A stretch of 64,000 nt of DNA. Source: Rhodobacterales bacterium (GTDB lineage Bacteria; Pseudomonadota; Alphaproteobacteria; Rhodobacterales; Rhodobacteraceae). The notes under the pieces were generated by a model, which ran no database searches, was not told the origin of the DNA, and saw nothing but the letters and a program-made list of their open reading frames with translations. Shown here piece after piece: positions 19,318 to 28,579 of this stretch; the first letter of the stretch is position 1; every line of letters begins with the position of its first letter. Location: NCBI GenBank assembly GCA_002746935.1, contig PDRW01000034.1:1-64000 (forward strand), written 5' to 3'. The translations under genes and the position numbers were made by a program.

Positions 19318-20181
19318 ATGGAACGCATTATCGGCGTGATCGGCGGCTCGGGGCTTTATCAGATCGGCGGGCTGGAAGATGCGAAATGGGTGCGCGTCGA
19401 CACCCCCTGGGGCCCGCCCTCGGACGAGCTTTTCACCGGCCGGCTCGACGGGGTGAAAATAGTCTTCCTGCCCCGCCACGGCCGCGGCCATGTGCATTCC
19501 CCGACCTCCGTGCCCTACCGCGCCAATATCGACGCGATGAAACGCCTCGGGGTCACCGATCTCGTCTCGCTCTCCGCCACCGGCAGTTTCCGCGAGACCA
19601 TGGCGCCGGGCGATTTCGTGCTCGTCGACCAGTTCATCGACCGCACCTTCGCCCGCGAAAAGAGCTTCTTCGGTCCCGGCTGCGTCGCCCATGTGAGCGT
19701 CGCCCACCCGACCTGCCCGGAGCTGTCGAAAGCCTGTTTCGAAGCCGCCGAAGGGGTAACCGTGCATATGGGCGGCACCTATCTGGCGATGGAGGGGCCG
19801 CAATTCTCGACGCTTGCGGAATCGCGGATGTATCGCGAGACATGGGGCGCCGATGTGATCGGCATGACCAACATGCCGGAGGCGAAACTCGCCCGCGAGG
19901 CCGAGCTCTGCTACGCCAGCGTGGCAATGGTGACCGATTACGACAGCTGGCACCCCGGCCACGGCGAGGTCGACGTGACCGGGATCATCGCCACCCTCAC
20001 CGCCAATTCCGCCGCCGCCCGCAAGCTCATCGCCAACCTTCCCCGAGCCCTCGGCACCACCCATGACCTCTGCCGTCACGGCTGCGACCAGGCGCTGACC
20101 CATGCGGTCATGACCGCGCCCGACCAGCGCGACCCCCGGGTGGTCGCGAAGCTCGACGCCATCGGGGCCCGGGTGTTGTGA
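19318..20181 (+). CDS. mtnP: S-methyl-5'-thioadenosine phosphorylase
   Basis: A 287-residue purine-nucleoside-phosphorylase-family enzyme. It cleaves methylthioadenosine, a by-product of polyamine and homoserine-lactone synthesis, to adenine and 5-methylthioribose-1-phosphate. Diagnostic features are the N-terminal VIGGSGLY, the phosphate-site PRHGRGH, and the base/ribose-site GGTYLAMEGPQFSTLAES with NMPEAKLAREAELCYA. GACAGGGAGGC precedes the ATG. It overlaps the next gene by four bases and shares the cluster with apt, which reuses the adenine released. Confidence 0.95.
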   Translation: MERIIGVIGGSGLYQIGGLEDAKWVRVDTPWGPPSDELFTGRLDGVKIVFLPRHGRGHVHSPTSVPYRANIDAMKRLGVTDLVSLSATGSFRETMAPGDFVLVDQFIDRTFAREKSFFGPGCVAHVSVAHPTCPELSKACFEAAEGVTVHMGGTYLAMEGPQFSTLAESRMYRETWGADVIGMTNMPEAKLAREAELCYASVAMVTDYDSWHPGHGEVDVTGIIATLTANSAAARKLIANLPRALGTTHDLCRHGCDQALTHAVMTAPDQRDPRVVAKLDAIGARVL

Positions 20182-20855
20182 GGCGCGGCCCTGCGGCGGC
20201 GTTCGCCTTTGCCCTGGCATTGCCCTGGGGCGCCACGGCTGATCCGTTGGCCCTGCCGGGCCGCCTGAGCGACGCGGATTTCTACCGCGCGGCAAGTTGC
20301 GGCGCGCCGCCCGGGGAACCGTGCACCGGACCGCTGCTGCGCTGGAACACCGAAAAACCGGTCCGCGTCGCCCTGCGCCCGCTTGCCCCCGCCTATGCCG
20401 GGCGGCGCAAGCCCCGCGCCGAAGCCGCGCTCACCCGGGCCTTGCAGGAACTCAACGCCACCGGCGCGGGTTTCCGCCTCACCCGCGTCGGCGCCCGCGA
20501 CCTTGCGGAGATTTCGGTGTATTTCCTGGGTGTTGCGCCCGGCGACACGATCGCCGGCACCGGGATTGGCTGGGTCGACGGTGCGGCGATCGGCGAGGTC
20601 TCGACCCGGCTCGCCGTCGACCCGGAGACCGGCAGGATCCGCGCCGCGGCGGTGCTCGTTTCCACCGGCCTCGCCACCGCCGCCTATGAGGCGGCACTGC
20701 TCGCCGCCCTCACCGGGGCCATGGGGCTCACCGCCGAGATCAGCGCCCCCGCCTATAACGGCCGCTCCACCCTCGCCCGCCAGGGCACCGCTCCCATACG
20801 CCTCGCCCCGCAGGACGCGGCGGCACTGCGCCTGCATTACCCGCCGGTCCGATGA
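20178..20855 (+). CDS. Secreted protein of unknown function (DUF2927-like, tentative)
   Basis: A 225-residue protein starting at a GTG inside the mtnP stop (GTGA overlap). A signal peptide (residues 1-21, ending GATA) predicts export. The mature part has RWNTEKPVRVALRPL, a conserved-looking strand ISVYFLGVAPGD, and a C-terminal LAPQDAAALRLHYPP. This layout resembles DUF2927 proteins, but I cannot confirm membership. Translational coupling between two purine-salvage genes is curious, because the product should be periplasmic. There is no obvious active-site motif. Confidence 0.65.
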   Translation: MRRGPAAAFAFALALPWGATADPLALPGRLSDADFYRAASCGAPPGEPCTGPLLRWNTEKPVRVALRPLAPAYAGRRKPRAEAALTRALQELNATGAGFRLTRVGARDLAEISVYFLGVAPGDTIAGTGIGWVDGAAIGEVSTRLAVDPETGRIRAAAVLVSTGLATAAYEAALLAALTGAMGLTAEISAPAYNGRSTLARQGTAPIRLAPQDAAALRLHYPPVR

Positions 20856-21051
20856 TCCCGGCCACTCCAGCCCTTCCAACTGCCCTCCCCTGCCCGCCTG
20901 CGGCGCGCAGTTCGCCTGCGGCGGGCGGGGCGCCTGCGGTGCTGCCCCCGGCCAGGCCGACCGGTGGCGGAATGCCGCGCAGCGGGGCAGCCGTTCCTGT
21001 TCTACCCTGTCGCCAAGGCGATGATTTCCAACCCGAAGTGAGGACGCTCTC

Positions 21052-21588
21052 ATGAAACCCACCAATGTCCGGGACTACATCCGCACGATCGTCGACTTCC
21101 CGCATGAAGGCATCCTGTTTCGCGATGTGACCACGCTGTTCAACGACCCGCGCGGGTTCCGGATGTGCATCGACCAGCTGTTGCACCCCTATGCGGGGGA
21201 ACAGATCGACAAGGTGGTCGGGCTCGAAGCGCGCGGCTTCATCATCGGCGGCGCCATCGCCCACCAGCTGACCCTCGGCTTCGTGCCGATCCGCAAGAAG
21301 GGCAAGCTGCCGGGGGCGACGCTGTCGGAGAGCTATCAGCTCGAATATGGCGAAGCGGTGATGGAAGTGCATGCCGATGCGATCCAGCCCGGCGAGAAGG
21401 TGCTGGTGGTGGACGATCTGCTGGCCACCGGCGGCACCGCGGCCGCCGGGATCAAGCTGATCGAACGCCTCGGCGGCGAAATCGTCGGCTGCGCCTTCAT
21501 CGTCGATCTGCCGGAGCTTGGCGGGCGCAAGGTGCTGGAGGCGCTCGGCATGGACGTGCATGTGCTCTGCGAATTCGAAGGCGCCTGA
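21052..21588 (+). CDS. apt: Adenine phosphoribosyltransferase
   Basis: A 178-residue type I phosphoribosyltransferase that converts adenine and PRPP to AMP. The PRPP-binding loop is [16 protein letters not shown], and the N-terminal [22 protein letters not shown] is the family signature, with KKGKLPGAT forming the flexible catalytic loop. It lies 196 bp after the secreted protein, downstream of mtnP, making a methylthioadenosine-to-AMP salvage unit. A strong terminator candidate follows at 21710-21748. Confidence 0.96.
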   Translation: MKPTNVRDYIRTIVDFPHEGILFRDVTTLFNDPRGFRMCIDQLLHPYAGEQIDKVVGLEARGFIIGGAIAHQLTLGFVPIRKKGKLPGATLSESYQLEYGEAVMEVHADAIQPGEKVLVVDDLLATGGTAAAGIKLIERLGGEIVGCAFIVDLPELGGRKVLEALGMDVHVLCEFEGA

Positions 21589-21996
21589 GTCAGCGGCCGG
21601 TTTTCGGCGGAAACCGCATATCCGTAAGGGTTTTGGAAAGGGTCTTGCCTACAAGCACCGCAGCCCGGGAATGCGGGCCGCTGTTTGCAAACCCACGCAA
21701 GAGCCGTGGGCGCCCCGCCTTCCTCCCCCGGCGGGGCGCTTTGCCTTTCGCCGTTTTCGCCCGCCTGTATCGGGGTTTCGCCCAGCTGTGTCGGCAGGCG
21801 CAGGGTATCTGTCGGCAGGCGTACGGCCTCGTGGCCGGGTCCGGCGTCACCCCCGCCGGCCCCCGAAGCCCCGCAGCATGCCGGGTTCGGCAGCCGCCGC
21901 GCCGGGCCCTGATCTTCCTCCGTGGTGTCACAGCCCGAAAAGCGCCGCCCCGCTGCCCGCTCTCGCACAGCCAGCGTTCGCCGCGTCAGCCACCCC
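21589..21996. other. Intergenic region between convergent apt and FAD oxidase
   Basis: About 400 bp without a convincing ORF. It contains the apt terminator at 21710-21748 and, overlapping its left arm, an alternative small hairpin CCCACG/CGTGGG (21692-21710) that cannot form at the same time. The rest (21750-21996) shows nothing recognisable. Confidence 0.45.
21710..21748 (+). terminator. Terminator downstream of apt
   Basis: GCGCCCCGCC and GGCGGGGCGC form a perfect 10-bp stem with a 10-base loop, followed by TTTGCCTTT. It lies 120 bases past the apt stop on the plus strand. Confidence 0.6.
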
Positions 21997-23415
21997 TCAC
22001 CCGTCCGGCAGCCCCATCACGCCCGGGTTCATGATGCCCTGCGGGTCGAGCGCGGCCTTGATCGCGCCCATCGCAGCCAGCTTCGCCGGGTCGCCGTAGC
22101 GCACGAGATCGCCCGCCTTGAGCCGGCCAACCCCGTGTTCCGCCGAGAAGGAGCCATCGAATTCGGCGACCAGATCGTAGATCGCCGTCGCCAGTTCCGC
22201 GGATGTGCCGGGCGGATAGTCCGACCGCGCGCCACCTTCCGTCGGGAACACATTGAAATGCAGGTTCCCGTCGCCGAGATGGCCGAAGGCGTTGATGCGG
22301 AAACGTCCGAGCCGCGCCACCCGCTCCGGCGCGGCACGCAGGAAATCCGGGATTGCCGAGAGCGGCAGCGAGATGTCATGCGACGAGATCGCGCCGATGC
22401 GCCTGTTGGCTTCGGGGATCTGCTCGCGCATCTGCCACAGCCGCGCGCGTTTGGCGCCGGTGCCGATCACCCCGTCATGCGCCAGACCCGCCGCTTCGGC
22501 CGCCTCGAAGAGTTCGGCCAGCGCCATTTCCGGGTCGTCCTCGGGCCCGAGGCCAAGGTCGATCAGCACCGCCCACCCCGGCACCGGCCTGAGCGGAGAC
22601 CGCGCCGGGCATCCGGTTTCCTCAAGGAAATGCAGCCCCTGCCCCGAGATCAGTTCGAAGGCCGTGAGCCCCGGACCGACGCGCGCGCTGGTGAGCGCCA
22701 GCAGCGCCAGCGCCGCGGCGGGGCTCTCGACGGAGATCAGCGCCGCCGCTTCGCGGGCCGGGCGTGGAAACAACCGCAGCACCGCCGCGGTGATGATGCC
22801 AAGCGTGCCCTCGGAGCCGATCATCAGCCCGCGCAGATCGTAGCCGGTGTTGTCCTTCCTCAGCCGCTTCATCCCGTTCCAGATCGAGCCGTCCGGCAGC
22901 ACCGCTTCGAGGCCGAGGCACAGCTCGCGGGTGTTGCCGTAGCGCAGCACGTTGACGCCGCCGGCATTGGTGGCGAGGTTGCCGCCGATCCGGCAGGACC
23001 CTTCGGCGCCGAGGCTGAGCGGAAACAGCCGGCCGGCCTCCGCCGCCGCCGCCTGAATGTCGGCCAGCACCGCCCCCGCCTCCACCGCCATTGCGTTCTC
23101 TTCCGGCCAGAGGCCGCGGATCGCCCGCATCCGTTCGAGCGACAGAATCATCGGCAGCGGCCCGTCGGGCATCACCTGCCCGCCGACGAGGCCGGTCCCC
23201 CCGCCATAGGGCACGATGCCGACGCGGGCCTTGGCGGCGAGGCGCACGAGGCGGGCGGTTTCTTCGGTGGAGCGCGGCGCCACCAGCACCCCGCCCCGCC
23301 CCCTGAAAAAGCCGCGGCGCTCTTCGAGATAGCCCGGTGTCAGGGGCCGGCGGACGCCCTCCGGCAGGCGGGCGGCGAAGCTTTCATCGGCGGGGTTCAG
23401 GGGGGCGCGGGTCAT
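21997..23415 (-). CDS. FAD-linked oxidase, GlcD/D-lactate dehydrogenase type
   Basis: A 472-residue flavoenzyme of the VAO/PCMH family. The FAD-binding PCMH domain spans about 40-215, with PYGGGTGLVGG and the IGGNLATNAGG segment that contacts the flavin. The C-terminal FAD-oxidase cap ends with GHLGDGNLHFN and SFSAEHGVGRLK, whose His/Glu residues bind the 2-hydroxy-acid substrate. It probably oxidises D-lactate, glycolate or D-2-hydroxyglutarate. The frame is open upstream, but the ATG at 23415 gives the family N-terminus. It lies beside, but opposes, the ABC transporter cluster. Confidence 0.9.
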   Translation of the reverse strand: MTRAPLNPADESFAARLPEGVRRPLTPGYLEERRGFFRGRGGVLVAPRSTEETARLVRLAAKARVGIVPYGGGTGLVGGQVMPDGPLPMILSLERMRAIRGLWPEENAMAVEAGAVLADIQAAAAEAGRLFPLSLGAEGSCRIGGNLATNAGGVNVLRYGNTRELCLGLEAVLPDGSIWNGMKRLRKDNTGYDLRGLMIGSEGTLGIITAAVLRLFPRPAREAAALISVESPAAALALLALTSARVGPGLTAFELISGQGLHFLEETGCPARSPLRPVPGWAVLIDLGLGPEDDPEMALAELFEAAEAAGLAHDGVIGTGAKRARLWQMREQIPEANRRIGAISSHDISLPLSAIPDFLRAAPERVARLGRFRINAFGHLGDGNLHFNVFPTEGGARSDYPPGTSAELATAIYDLVAEFDGSFSAEHGVGRLKAGDLVRYGDPAKLAAMGAIKAALDPQGIMNPGVMGLPDG

Positions 23416-23507
23416 GGGGGGAGTGTGCCGGTTTTGACGCGCCGGGCAAGGGGGCTCCGCCGTCGAAGGCGGAGGGGGAAGGCGCCCGAAGCGCCTCCCC
23501 CGGGAAA

Positions 23508-25082
23508 TCACGCGAAGGACCAGCGCTCCATCCAGCGCTCGCCGTCCACGTCCAGATGCGAGGAGAAATCCCCGCCGGTGTCCACATCCTTGCCGGTGGC
23601 AAAGACGAAATTGGCAAACATCGGGATCACCGCGCCGCCGTCTTCGTTCACGATCACCTGCATCTCGTAGTACATTTCCCGGCGCTTCGCCTCGTCGAGC
23701 TCGGCCCGGGCCGCGACCAGCAATTCGTTGAACCGCGCGTTGTCCCAGAAGGTATCGTTCCACTCGGCGCCGGCGGAATAGGCGGTGGTGAACATCGCAT
23801 CTTCCGTCGGGCGGCCGCTCCAGTAGACGGCGGAGAAGGGATCCTGCATCCAGACATCGGCCCAGTAGCCGTCGTTCGGCACGCGGTTGACGTTGATGTC
23901 GATCCCCGCCTTTCTGGCCGAATTCTGGAACAGCACCGCCGCATCGACCGCGCCGGCAAAAGCGGCATCGGCCGCCGAGAGGTCGACCCTGAGCCCGTCG
24001 AGGCCGGCCTGCTTGAGGTAGAATTTCGCCTTGTCGGGGTCGTAGGCGGTCTGGGTCATTTCATCGTTGAAGAACCGCTGGCCCCGGCCGATCGGATGGT
24101 CGTTGCCGACCGAGCCGTAGCCGAACAGGATCTTTTCGACCAGCTCTTCACGGTTGACCGCGTATTTCAGCGCCCGGCGGACATTGACGTCGGTGAACGG
24201 ATCCTTGTTGGTCGCCATGGCGAAGGTGTAGTGCTGGTTGCCGGCCACCGAATGCACGTTGAGGTTCGGCGCGCGTTCGACGAGGGCAATGGTCTTGAGG
24301 TCGAGCTTGTCGGCGGCATTGACGTCACCGGAGACCAGCGCCGTGGTCCGGGCGTTGACGTCGATCACCGAGAGAATTTCAACCGTGTCGAAGAAGCCGC
24401 GATCGGGGTTCCAGTCGTTTTCGTTGCGCGCGAAACCGGCGCTCACACCGGGCTCGAAGGAGGTGAGCTTGTAGGCGCCGCAGCCGATGCCCGAAGCCCA
24501 GTCGATGCCGTGATCGTCGCCCGCGGGCAGGATCGGGAAGTGATAATCGGTGAGGATGGCCGGGAAGTCGGCATTGCCGCTTTCAAGCTCGAACACCACC
24601 GTATCGCCGTCGGCGCGGATGTCGCTCACCGCCTCCAGCAGCGGCTTTGCCGCCGAAATCGACTCCTCGCCACGGTGGAAATTGAGCGAGGCCACCACGT
24701 TTTCGGCCGTCACCGGGGCGCCGTTGTGGAAGGTCACGCCGGGGCGGAGCCTGAACGTCCAGGTCTTCGCGTCCGGGCTCGCGTCCCAGCTTTCGGCCAC
24801 GTTGCCCTCGATCGACCCGTCGCGGGCGAAACCGGTGAGGTAGCCGTTGATCCCGTAGCTCGTCGCCGACATGAAGCCGTTTTCGAAGGTCGCCGGGTTC
24901 AGCGTGTCGGAGGTCGAGCCGTGGCCCTTGGCGATGCGGAAATGCCCGCCGCGTTTCTGCGCCGCGCGCGCGGGGCTGACCCCGAGGCCGGTCGCAGCCA
25001 GACCGGTGAGCGCGGCCCCGCCAGCGAGGATCGAACGGCGGGTCGGATGGAAGCGGGCGGACCCGAAATGAGATTTGGACAT
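23508..25082 (-). CDS. ABC transporter substrate-binding protein, family 5 (copy 1)
   Basis: A 524-residue periplasmic binding protein of the peptide/nickel (SBP_bac_5) class. The N-terminus carries a Tat-type signal (TRRSILAGG, hydrophobic stretch, cleavage near SPARAA). The fold signature FHNGAPVTAENVVASLNFHR follows. The ATG at 25082 is preceded by AGGAGC. It is paralogous to the protein at 25857-27461 (compare NDGYWADVW with NDGYYTNVW, and DGGAVIPMF with DGGTVIPFF). It is transcribed divergently from the transporter operon and probably shares its permeases. The substrate is unknown. Confidence 0.92.
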   Translation of the reverse strand: MSKSHFGSARFHPTRRSILAGGAALTGLAATGLGVSPARAAQKRGGHFRIAKGHGSTSDTLNPATFENGFMSATSYGINGYLTGFARDGSIEGNVAESWDASPDAKTWTFRLRPGVTFHNGAPVTAENVVASLNFHRGEESISAAKPLLEAVSDIRADGDTVVFELESGNADFPAILTDYHFPILPAGDDHGIDWASGIGCGAYKLTSFEPGVSAGFARNENDWNPDRGFFDTVEILSVIDVNARTTALVSGDVNAADKLDLKTIALVERAPNLNVHSVAGNQHYTFAMATNKDPFTDVNVRRALKYAVNREELVEKILFGYGSVGNDHPIGRGQRFFNDEMTQTAYDPDKAKFYLKQAGLDGLRVDLSAADAAFAGAVDAAVLFQNSARKAGIDINVNRVPNDGYWADVWMQDPFSAVYWSGRPTEDAMFTTAYSAGAEWNDTFWDNARFNELLVAARAELDEAKRREMYYEMQVIVNEDGGAVIPMFANFVFATGKDVDTGGDFSSHLDVDGERWMERWSFA

Positions 25083-25169
25083 GATGCTCCTATTGGATTT
25101 GCTTTGTTTGCGCGCTCCCGGGGGGGGACACGCTCCCCGGGGGGCGAAGACGCCGCAGGTTTCCCAAAA

Positions 25170-25186
25170 ACGACATTGTGTGTCGT
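25170..25186. promoter_or_regulatory. Inverted repeat at the binding-protein promoter
   Basis: ACGACA and TGTCGT flank TTGTG. The repeat overlaps the expected start site of the minus-strand promoter at 25186-25214, where a repressor would act. No regulator is identified. Confidence 0.35.
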
Positions 25187-25214
25187 ATATAGCCCGCAAA
25201 TCCCGCCATGGGAA
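25186..25214 (-). promoter_or_regulatory. Candidate promoter for binding protein copy 1
   Basis: Read on the minus strand, TTCCCA (25209-25214) and TATATA (25186-25191) are 17 bases apart, about 100 bp before the ATG at 25082. The GGGCTATATA context also occurs at the hupK promoter candidate. Confidence 0.45.
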
Positions 25215-25408
25215 CCGGCTTTGCCCGGGCCAGCGCGATGGGTCGGGCCTGGCGCGGGCAGCCGGGAGGGGTGTGAGGGGCATACCGCCCGCTTTCCCGG
25301 CCGCTCCGGCGCGGACAAACCGGATGAGCCTTCTTCGACGTCTGACGCAGGCCGGTCCGCGAAACCGGACATCTGCTTCTTACCGCCGCAATGAGGCGGT
25401 GCAAGCTG

Positions 25409-25437
25409 TTGTTCTTACATATCAATATGACATATTC
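25409..25437 (+). promoter_or_regulatory. Possible promoter for the ABC importer operon
   Basis: TTGTTC at 25409 and ATATTC at 25432 with 17 bases between, in the only AT-rich stretch of the region. The palindrome at 25435-25464 would sit over the start site. Confidence 0.3.
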
Positions 25438-25464
25438 ATTTTTCCGGTTTTCCGGACTAATGGA
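25435..25464. promoter_or_regulatory. Degenerate 13-4-13 palindrome (operator candidate)
   Basis: The right half CCGGACTAATGGA (25452-25464) is identical to the right half of the perfect palindrome at 56961-56990. The left half TTCATTTTTCCGG matches in 10 of 13 positions, and the spacer is again four bases. Confidence 0.5.
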
Positions 25465-25856
25465 CAGACAGCGCGGCCCGTCCCGGGGCACGCCGTCACC
25501 CCGATGACGCAGGGCTCCACCGCCGCCCCCAAGGGCCATCCGCCAGGCCGTGGCCAGCGACCTGCCATGACCGTGCGGCGCCGGTCCGGGCGATCCCGCA
25601 AAGCCCCCGCCCGCGACAGATGGCCCGAAAACGACACCACCGCCCCCCGCTGCGCCGAAAAAACCGGTGCCTGTGGGGTAGATACCCGCAACGTTTCGTG
25701 TTTTTCTCCGGCCATGTCGTTTTTTGGCCATTTTTCCGCGCCCGCGGCCGCAGACCGGCCGGACGACACCGGCCCGCATGGCTCTGGGCTGTTCAGAACG
25801 GGTCGGGGCGAGGAATGTCAGGGCCGGAAAACAGAGGCGCCACAACGGGGAGTGAC

Positions 25857-27461
25857 ATGCCAGGCAAGGATCGGGAACTGATCGGCCGGATCACCGGGGC
25901 AAGCCGCGCGGGCCGGATTTCGCGGCGCGGCTTCATGAGCTGCGCGACCGCCGCCGGGCTGGGCACGGCCTCCGCCGCCGGGCTGTGGACCAGCGCCGCA
26001 AGGGCCGCACCGCGCCGCGGCGGCACCTTTCGCTGGGGCTGTCACGACGGCAACACCGCCGACAGCCACGACCCCGGCACATATGTCAGCCGGATGCAGA
26101 TCCACACCGCCCACACCCACCGCTCCTATCTGACCCAGATCAACGGCGACGGCTCCCTCGGCGGCGACCTCGCCACCGGCTGGGAAGGCTCGGCCGATGC
26201 CTCCCGCTGGACCTTCACCCTGCACCCGAAGGCCGTCTTTCACTCCGGCCGCCCGGTCACCGCGCGCGATGTGGTGGCCTCGCTCAACCACCACCGCGGC
26301 GACAGCACCTCCGCCGCCAGGCCGCTGCTCGCCGATGTGGCGGAGATCGCCGCCGACGGCGACCACACGCTGGTGGTGACGCTGACCGGCGGCAATGCCG
26401 ATTTTCCCTGGGCGATGACCGATTATCACCTCGCGATCTGCCCGGCGCAGGACGACGGCGGCATCGACTGGCAATCGGGCGACGGCTCCGGCCCCTACCG
26501 GCTGACCGGTGGCGAATGGGGGGTGCAGTTCGATTTCGAGCGCCACGAGGGCTGGCACGGCGAGGGCGCCTGGTTCGACAAGGTCCGGCTCATCGCGATC
26601 AACGACCCCAACGCCCGCCAGACGGCGCTGGTCACCGGCGATGTCGACGCGGTCACCGCGATCGACCTCAAGACCATGGCGCTGCTCGAACGCAACCCCG
26701 ATGTCACGGTGTTCAACGTCCCCTCGGCCCGGGCGATCACCCTGCCGATGCATTGCGACACCGCGCCGTTCGACGATCTGCGGGTGCGCCAGGCGATGAA
26801 ATACGCCATCGACCGCGACGAGATGATCGACAAGATCACCTTCAGCACCGCCACGAAGGCCAACGACTTCCACCATGCCCCGGCCCAGCCCTACTGGCCC
26901 GACGGCATCCCGCAGCACGATTACGACCCCGACCGCGCGAAAGCGCTGTTGAAGGCGGCGGGGCACGAGCGGCTGTCCGTCAGCCTTTCGACCGCCGAAA
27001 GCCTGTTCTCCGGCGCGGTCGACATGGCCGTTCTCTATGCCCAGCAGGCCGCCGCCGCGGGGATCGACATCAATGTGCTGCGCGAACCGAACGACGGCTA
27101 TTACACCAATGTCTGGCTGAAAAAACCCTTCTGCATCGCCTCCTGGGGCGCCCGCCCGACGGCCGACATGACCTATACGCTGGCCTACACCTCCGGCGCC
27201 GCCTGGAACGAAAGCCGCTGGCAGAACCCGCGGTTCAACGATCTGCTGGCGATGGGCAAGCGCGAACTCGACGACACCAAACGCGCCGAAATCTACCGCG
27301 AGATGGCGAAGATCGCCCATGACGACGGCGGAACGGTGATTCCCTTTTTCAACAATTTCGTCTATGGCGCACGTTCCAGCGTCGCCACGCCCGCGACCCT
27401 CGCCCCAAGCTGGGACAGCGACGGCGCCCGCGCCGCCAGCCGCTGGTGGTTCGCGGCGTGA
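25857..27461 (+). CDS. ABC transporter substrate-binding protein, family 5 (copy 2)
   Basis: A 534-residue periplasmic binding protein. The Tat-type signal has SRRGFMSCATAAG and cleavage near SAARAA. The SBP_bac_5 signature includes FHSGRPVTARDVVASLNHHR, and conserved blocks such as VRQAMKYAIDRDEMIDKI follow. The ATG at 25857, with GGGGAG five bases upstream, is preferred over the long upstream frame. It heads the importer operon: two permeases and a double ATPase follow on the same strand. It is clearly related to the divergent copy at 23508-25082, so one transporter appears to have two receptors. Confidence 0.92.
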   Translation: MPGKDRELIGRITGASRAGRISRRGFMSCATAAGLGTASAAGLWTSAARAAPRRGGTFRWGCHDGNTADSHDPGTYVSRMQIHTAHTHRSYLTQINGDGSLGGDLATGWEGSADASRWTFTLHPKAVFHSGRPVTARDVVASLNHHRGDSTSAARPLLADVAEIAADGDHTLVVTLTGGNADFPWAMTDYHLAICPAQDDGGIDWQSGDGSGPYRLTGGEWGVQFDFERHEGWHGEGAWFDKVRLIAINDPNARQTALVTGDVDAVTAIDLKTMALLERNPDVTVFNVPSARAITLPMHCDTAPFDDLRVRQAMKYAIDRDEMIDKITFSTATKANDFHHAPAQPYWPDGIPQHDYDPDRAKALLKAAGHERLSVSLSTAESLFSGAVDMAVLYAQQAAAAGIDINVLREPNDGYYTNVWLKKPFCIASWGARPTADMTYTLAYTSGAAWNESRWQNPRFNDLLAMGKRELDDTKRAEIYREMAKIAHDDGGTVIPFFNNFVYGARSSVATPATLAPSWDSDGARAASRWWFAA

Positions 27462-27608
27462 TGCGCTGACAGACATGATCCGGCGCCCGCCGCGCGCCGG
27501 CCCGCTTTTCGTTGTGCCGGAAACCCGGGAGCCCGCGCCCCGCCCGGCACCACAGCCAAACCGGCCCCGCACAGGGCCGGAACAACAAGAACAAACGGGG
27601 GAAGTTCC

Positions 27609-28568
27609 ATGAGTTCCTTGCTCTCGCTCGTTGCCAGACGGCTGGGATTGGGCCTGGTCACACTCCTGGTGGTCTCGGTGCTGATCTTCTTTGCGGTCGA
27701 GCTCCTGCCGGGCGATACCGCCCAGGCGATCCTCGGCCAGGCTGCCACACCAGACACGGTCACCGCGCTCCGCAAGGAGCTCGGCCTCGATCAGCCGGCC
27801 TATATCCGCTATTTCGAATGGCTGGGCGGCGCCCTTACCGGCGATCTCGGCAAATCCGCCATCCCGCCGCATGAACCGGTGATTTCGGTGATCGGCCCGC
27901 GTTTCGTCAACACGCTGTTTCTCGCCGCTTATGCGGCCGTGATCGCGGTGCCGATCGCCATTACCCTCGGGGTGATCGTCGCGCTGCTGCGCAACACGGT
28001 CTTCGACCGGGTCGCCAACGTGCTGACGCTGACCTCCATTTCCAGCCCGGAGTTCTTTCTCGGCTATATCCTGATCCTCTATCTGGCGGTGAAAATGCCC
28101 ATATTCCCGGCCCTTGCCAGCCTCTCCGACGACATGACCCTCGGCGACCTCATGTACCGCACCTTCCTGCCGGCGCTGACGCTGGTGCTGGTGGTCACCG
28201 CCCACATGATGCGGATGACCCGCGCCGCGATCATCAACCTGCTGGCCTCGCCCTATATCGAAATGGCACGGCTGAAGGGCGTGCCGCCCTGGCGGGTGAT
28301 CGTGAAACACGCGCTGCCCAACGCCTGGGCGCCGATCATCAACGTGGTGGCGCTGAACCTCGCCTACCTCGTCACCGGCGTGGTGCTGGTCGAGGTGGTG
28401 TTCGTCTATCCGGGCATCGGCCAGCTGCTGGTTGATGCGGTCGCCAAGCGCAACTTTCCGGTGGTACAGGCGGTGAGCCTCATTTTCGCGGCCACCTTCA
28501 TCCTGCTGAACCTCGCCGCCGATGTCGGCGCGATCATCACCAACCCGCGCCTGCGGCATCCGAAGTAA
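27609..28568 (+). CDS. ABC transporter permease, DppB type
   Basis: A 319-residue inner-membrane permease of the binding-protein-dependent family. It has six or so membrane segments, the N-terminal RLGLGLVTLLVVSVLIFF typical of DppB/OppB, and the cytoplasmic EAA-like loop near ARLKGVPPWRVIVKHALPNA that docks the ATPase. It lies 147 bp after the binding protein and 11 bp before the second permease, so it is within the operon. Confidence 0.93.
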   Translation: MSSLLSLVARRLGLGLVTLLVVSVLIFFAVELLPGDTAQAILGQAATPDTVTALRKELGLDQPAYIRYFEWLGGALTGDLGKSAIPPHEPVISVIGPRFVNTLFLAAYAAVIAVPIAITLGVIVALLRNTVFDRVANVLTLTSISSPEFFLGYILILYLAVKMPIFPALASLSDDMTLGDLMYRTFLPALTLVLVVTAHMMRMTRAAIINLLASPYIEMARLKGVPPWRVIVKHALPNAWAPIINVVALNLAYLVTGVVLVEVVFVYPGIGQLLVDAVAKRNFPVVQAVSLIFAATFILLNLAADVGAIITNPRLRHPK

Positions 28569-28579
28569 GGGGCGATCCC

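Larger units (their letters stand above)
25083..25856. other. Divergent regulatory region of the ABC importer
   Basis: About 775 bp between the two binding-protein genes, with no convincing ORF. It contains a minus-strand promoter candidate (25186-25214) with an inverted repeat at its start site (25170-25186), an AT-rich plus-strand promoter region (25409-25437), and a degenerate 13-4-13 palindrome (25435-25464). The remaining 390 bp up to 25856 would be an unusually long leader for the plus-strand operon; nothing in it is recognised. Confidence 0.5.

Noticed and set aside
17388-20066. A plus-strand open frame of 892 codons opposite the SulP gene
   Set aside because: The product is mostly His, Arg, Asp and Gln, the usual complement of a membrane-protein gene, and it runs into mtnP in the wrong frame.
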